Shown here in pieces: positions 4,558-5,981 of a stretch of 5,981 nt of DNA. Within the stretch, counting starts at the first letter, position 1. Each line of letters begins with the position of its first letter. The notes below the pieces were generated by a model that saw only the letters and a list, made by a program, of their open reading frames with translations, ran no database searches and was not told where the DNA came from. The stretch is from JAZGDL01 sp036477795. GTDB taxonomy: Bacteria; Planctomycetota; Phycisphaerae; UBA1845. The translations under genes and the position numbers were made by a program. The stretch spans positions 1 to 5,981 of the forward strand of contig JAZGDL010000439.1 of the NCBI GenBank assembly GCA_036477795.1, read 5' to 3'.

Positions 4558-4568
4558 GAACTTAGGAA
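4553..4568 (+). repeat. Tandem CTTAGGAA octamer upstream of the cysteine-rich gene
   Basis: CTTAGGAA occurs twice head to tail (4553-4568), about 42 bases before the ATG at 4610. The 11-mer TCTTAGGAACT within it (4552-4562) is also present at 4076-4086, six bases after the stop of the IPTL-CTERM gene. It may be a regulator binding site or the remnant of a target duplication; neither is shown. Confidence 0.4.
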
Positions 4569-4609
4569 AGACGCTTCTTTGCGAGGATATAACGCGAGAA
4601 AGGGAAAGC

Positions 4610-5981
4610 ATGATGAAAGTCACTAAACTAGCTACGGTGGGAATGATTGTGTCGATGGTGGCCGCGGCGACGCCGGCCTACGCGACGGGCACCGAGGCCT
4701 GCTGCGACACCATTACCGGAGACTGTTTCGATGACAACACGGGTACAGGGAAGGAGTGCGCCGATTTCCCTAATAGTACCCTTATTCCCGGTATGTGTGG
4801 AAAGGCCTGCGCGTGCCCCGCGACCTGCGGCACCTTCGCCGCGCCGAACAATGCAAATGGGTCAACATTCAACATCACGTTCACGGGCTCGGCGCCGTCA
4901 GGGGCCAACACCGTATTTACGTACGAGGTCTGCGAGAAATCCGGGGCTGCCTTAAGCCACTGGGTGCTTGGTTTGCCAGATCTCTGCTGCAACACGCCCG
5001 GCAAGATCGTAAGCGTTGGCGGGCCGGGGATGTCGAGTCCGACCTGTTCTCAGGATCCGACGACCCAGGTGACCGGGATCAAGTTTGATGAAACGGCTGG
5101 GTTGGTCCCGGATTGTGGGACGGCCTGCGCCGGGGCGGACGGTGACCCGTGCGTGCCGGCCCCGGGCACCTGCATGGGCGGGGTCTGTGTGGCCGTCTAT
5201 GAAATCGTCATCCAAGGCGCCAAGACGAGCACGACCTGTGATAAGGTCGGGATTAAGGCTGCCGACGCAAAGGAGGGCACCGCAACCGCCTGCATCCAGG
5301 TTCCCGATTGCGAGCAGGGATGTGTTCCTGAATGCCCTAAGTGCGAGATCTGCCAGGGCAGTGTGTGCGGGCCGGACCCGTCGGCGCCCGTTCCCTGCTG
5401 CGTCGTTGACTTAGATTGCGGCAAGTGCGAGACGTGTGATCCGGTGACCAACACCTGCAACAAGGACGTCCCCGGCTGCTGCACGAATGACACCCAGTGT
5501 CCCAACAAGTGCGAGGTGTGCGACCTGGGAAGCAACACCTGCGTGCTGGCGCAGCCCGGCTGCTGCGTGGACAACCTTGACTGCGGCAAGTGCGAGACGT
5601 GCGAGCCGACCCCTGATCCGAATATCAACAAATGCCAAAAGACCGTGCCGGGCTGCTGCACGTCGGACCTCCAGTGTCCCAACAAGTGCGAGGTGTGCGA
5701 CACAGTTCCTGGTAGTCCAACAGAGAACACCTGCGTCAAGAGCGGGCCGCCCTGCTGCGCCTCGGATGTTCAGTGTCCCAACAAGTGCGAGGTGTGCGAC
5801 ACAGTTCCTGCTAGTCCAACAGAGAACACCTGCGTCAAGAGCGGGCCGCCCTGCTGTCGAGATGACTCCCAGTGTCCGGCCAAGTGCGAGTTCTGCAACA
5901 CGACGACCAACCTGTGCGAGCCGAAGCTGGGCTGCTGCCTGGTGAATGGCGACTGCGGGAAGTGCGAGACCTGCGAACCGA
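4610..5981 (+). CDS. Secreted cysteine-rich repeat protein, 5' part (open at window end)
   Basis: From ATG 4610 (or the adjacent ATG 4613), 457 codons are open without a stop to the window edge. AGGG lies at 4601-4604. A clear Sec signal peptide (MMKVTKLATVGMIVSMVAAA, cleavage after PAYA, residue 25) shows export. Residues 26-262 are a Cys-containing region with hydrophobic strands (STFNITFTG, VAVYEIVIQGA) that suggest a beta-rich fold; I do not recognise the family. From residue 263 a repeat begins with CC at 263, 290, 318, 349, 382, 415 and 442. Each unit has six Cys: CC-x5-C-x2/3-C-x2-C-x(n)-C. Two unit types occur, CGKCETC and CPNKCEVC. About 66 of the 457 visible residues are Cys, too many and too regular for chance. 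Stacked disulfide-bonded modules in an extracellular or surface protein are the likeliest form; metal binding is an alternative. The C-terminus, where a sorting signal may lie, is missing. Confidence 0.88.
   Translation, partial: MMKVTKLATVGMIVSMVAAATPAYATGTEACCDTITGDCFDDNTGTGKECADFPNSTLIPGMCGKACACPATCGTFAAPNNANGSTFNITFTGSAPSGANTVFTYEVCEKSGAALSHWVLGLPDLCCNTPGKIVSVGGPGMSSPTCSQDPTTQVTGIKFDETAGLVPDCGTACAGADGDPCVPAPGTCMGGVCVAVYEIVIQGAKTSTTCDKVGIKAADAKEGTATACIQVPDCEQGCVPECPKCEICQGSVCGPDPSAPVPCCVVDLDCGKCETCDPVTNTCNKDVPGCCTNDTQCPNKCEVCDLGSNTCVLAQPGCCVDNLDCGKCETCEPTPDPNINKCQKTVPGCCTSDLQCPNKCEVCDTVPGSPTENTCVKSGPPCCASDVQCPNKCEVCDTVPASPTENTCVKSGPPCCRDDSQCPAKCEFCNTTTNLCEPKLGCCLVNGDCGKCETCEP
5672..5856 (+). 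repeat. Recent in-frame tandem duplication of one cysteine module
   Basis: The 86 bases at 5672-5757 recur at 5771-5856, exactly 99 bases (33 codons) downstream, with a single mismatch (G5712 versus C5811, Gly to Ala). The other modules of the array have diverged far more. This points to a young duplication, or to gene conversion between adjacent modules, and to an array whose length may vary. Confidence 0.85.

Noticed and set aside
4580..4600. GATATAACG as a -10 element close to the cysteine-rich gene
   Set aside because: No acceptable -35 lies 15-19 bases upstream (GGAAAG only), and the start site would fall at the ribosome site.
4400..4609. c-di-GMP riboswitch in the leader of the cysteine-rich gene, suggested by the nearby cyclase
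   Set aside because: I could not find the conserved GEMM core motifs in the leader.
5197..5739. Minus-strand open frame with repeated SHLLGHW/SHLPQS-like peptides
   Set aside because: The repetition only mirrors the cysteine modules of the plus-strand gene, which has a signal peptide and regular Cys spacing.
5487..5945. Plus-strand open frame rich in Ala and Arg with a repeated SVPTSARCAT peptide
   Set aside because: It is an out-of-phase reading of the module array; the other frame has the signal peptide, ribosome site and conserved Cys pattern.

Overview
The window is GC-rich bacterial DNA that most resembles a planctomycete, probably of the Phycisphaerae type. The signs are a small exported protein with two dockerin-like calcium loops followed by an IPTL-CTERM sorting signal, a very cysteine-rich secreted repeat protein, a diguanylate cyclase behind a degenerate receiver domain, and many short palindromic and heptameric repeats between and even inside genes. 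The assignment is inference from protein style; there is no rRNA or marker gene here.

Layout. Bases 1-998 (minus strand) hold three small genes joined by ATGA start/stop overlaps: a probable lipoprotein, an 86-residue helical protein, and the start of a membrane-anchored coiled-coil protein that runs off the left edge. None has a function I recognise; together they look like a small envelope module. Bases 999-1259 are a divergent regulatory region with candidate promoters for both directions, a 13-bp palindrome and a cluster of alternative hairpins. Bases 1260-3379 (plus strand) are a two-gene operon: a 238-residue degenerate receiver protein, then a 467-residue degenerate receiver/GGDEF diguanylate cyclase with intact GGDEF and RxxD feedback sites. 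The linker of the first protein is encoded by three palindromic repeat elements.

Bases 3380-3680 hold a 12-copy heptamer tract, a short octamer tract and a promoter candidate. Bases 3681-4070 encode a 129-residue protein consisting only of signal peptide, dockerin-like pair and IPTL-CTERM anchor. Bases 4071-4609 are a long non-coding stretch with a nested stem-loop element, a set of mutually exclusive inverted repeats, a promoter candidate, a possible 42-residue small ORF and a tandem octamer. Bases 4610-5981 are the 5' part of a large secreted protein that is open to the window edge. After a signal peptide and a roughly 235-residue Cys-containing region it carries at least seven six-cysteine repeats of 27-33 residues. 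This is the most substantial gene of the right half; it has no stop codon in the window and is easily missed.

How the parts may work together: the middle operon would make c-di-GMP, with degenerate receivers as non-phosphorylated protein-interaction or sensing modules. The right half encodes surface or extracellular proteins. A regulatory link between them is possible but nothing in the sequence proves it.
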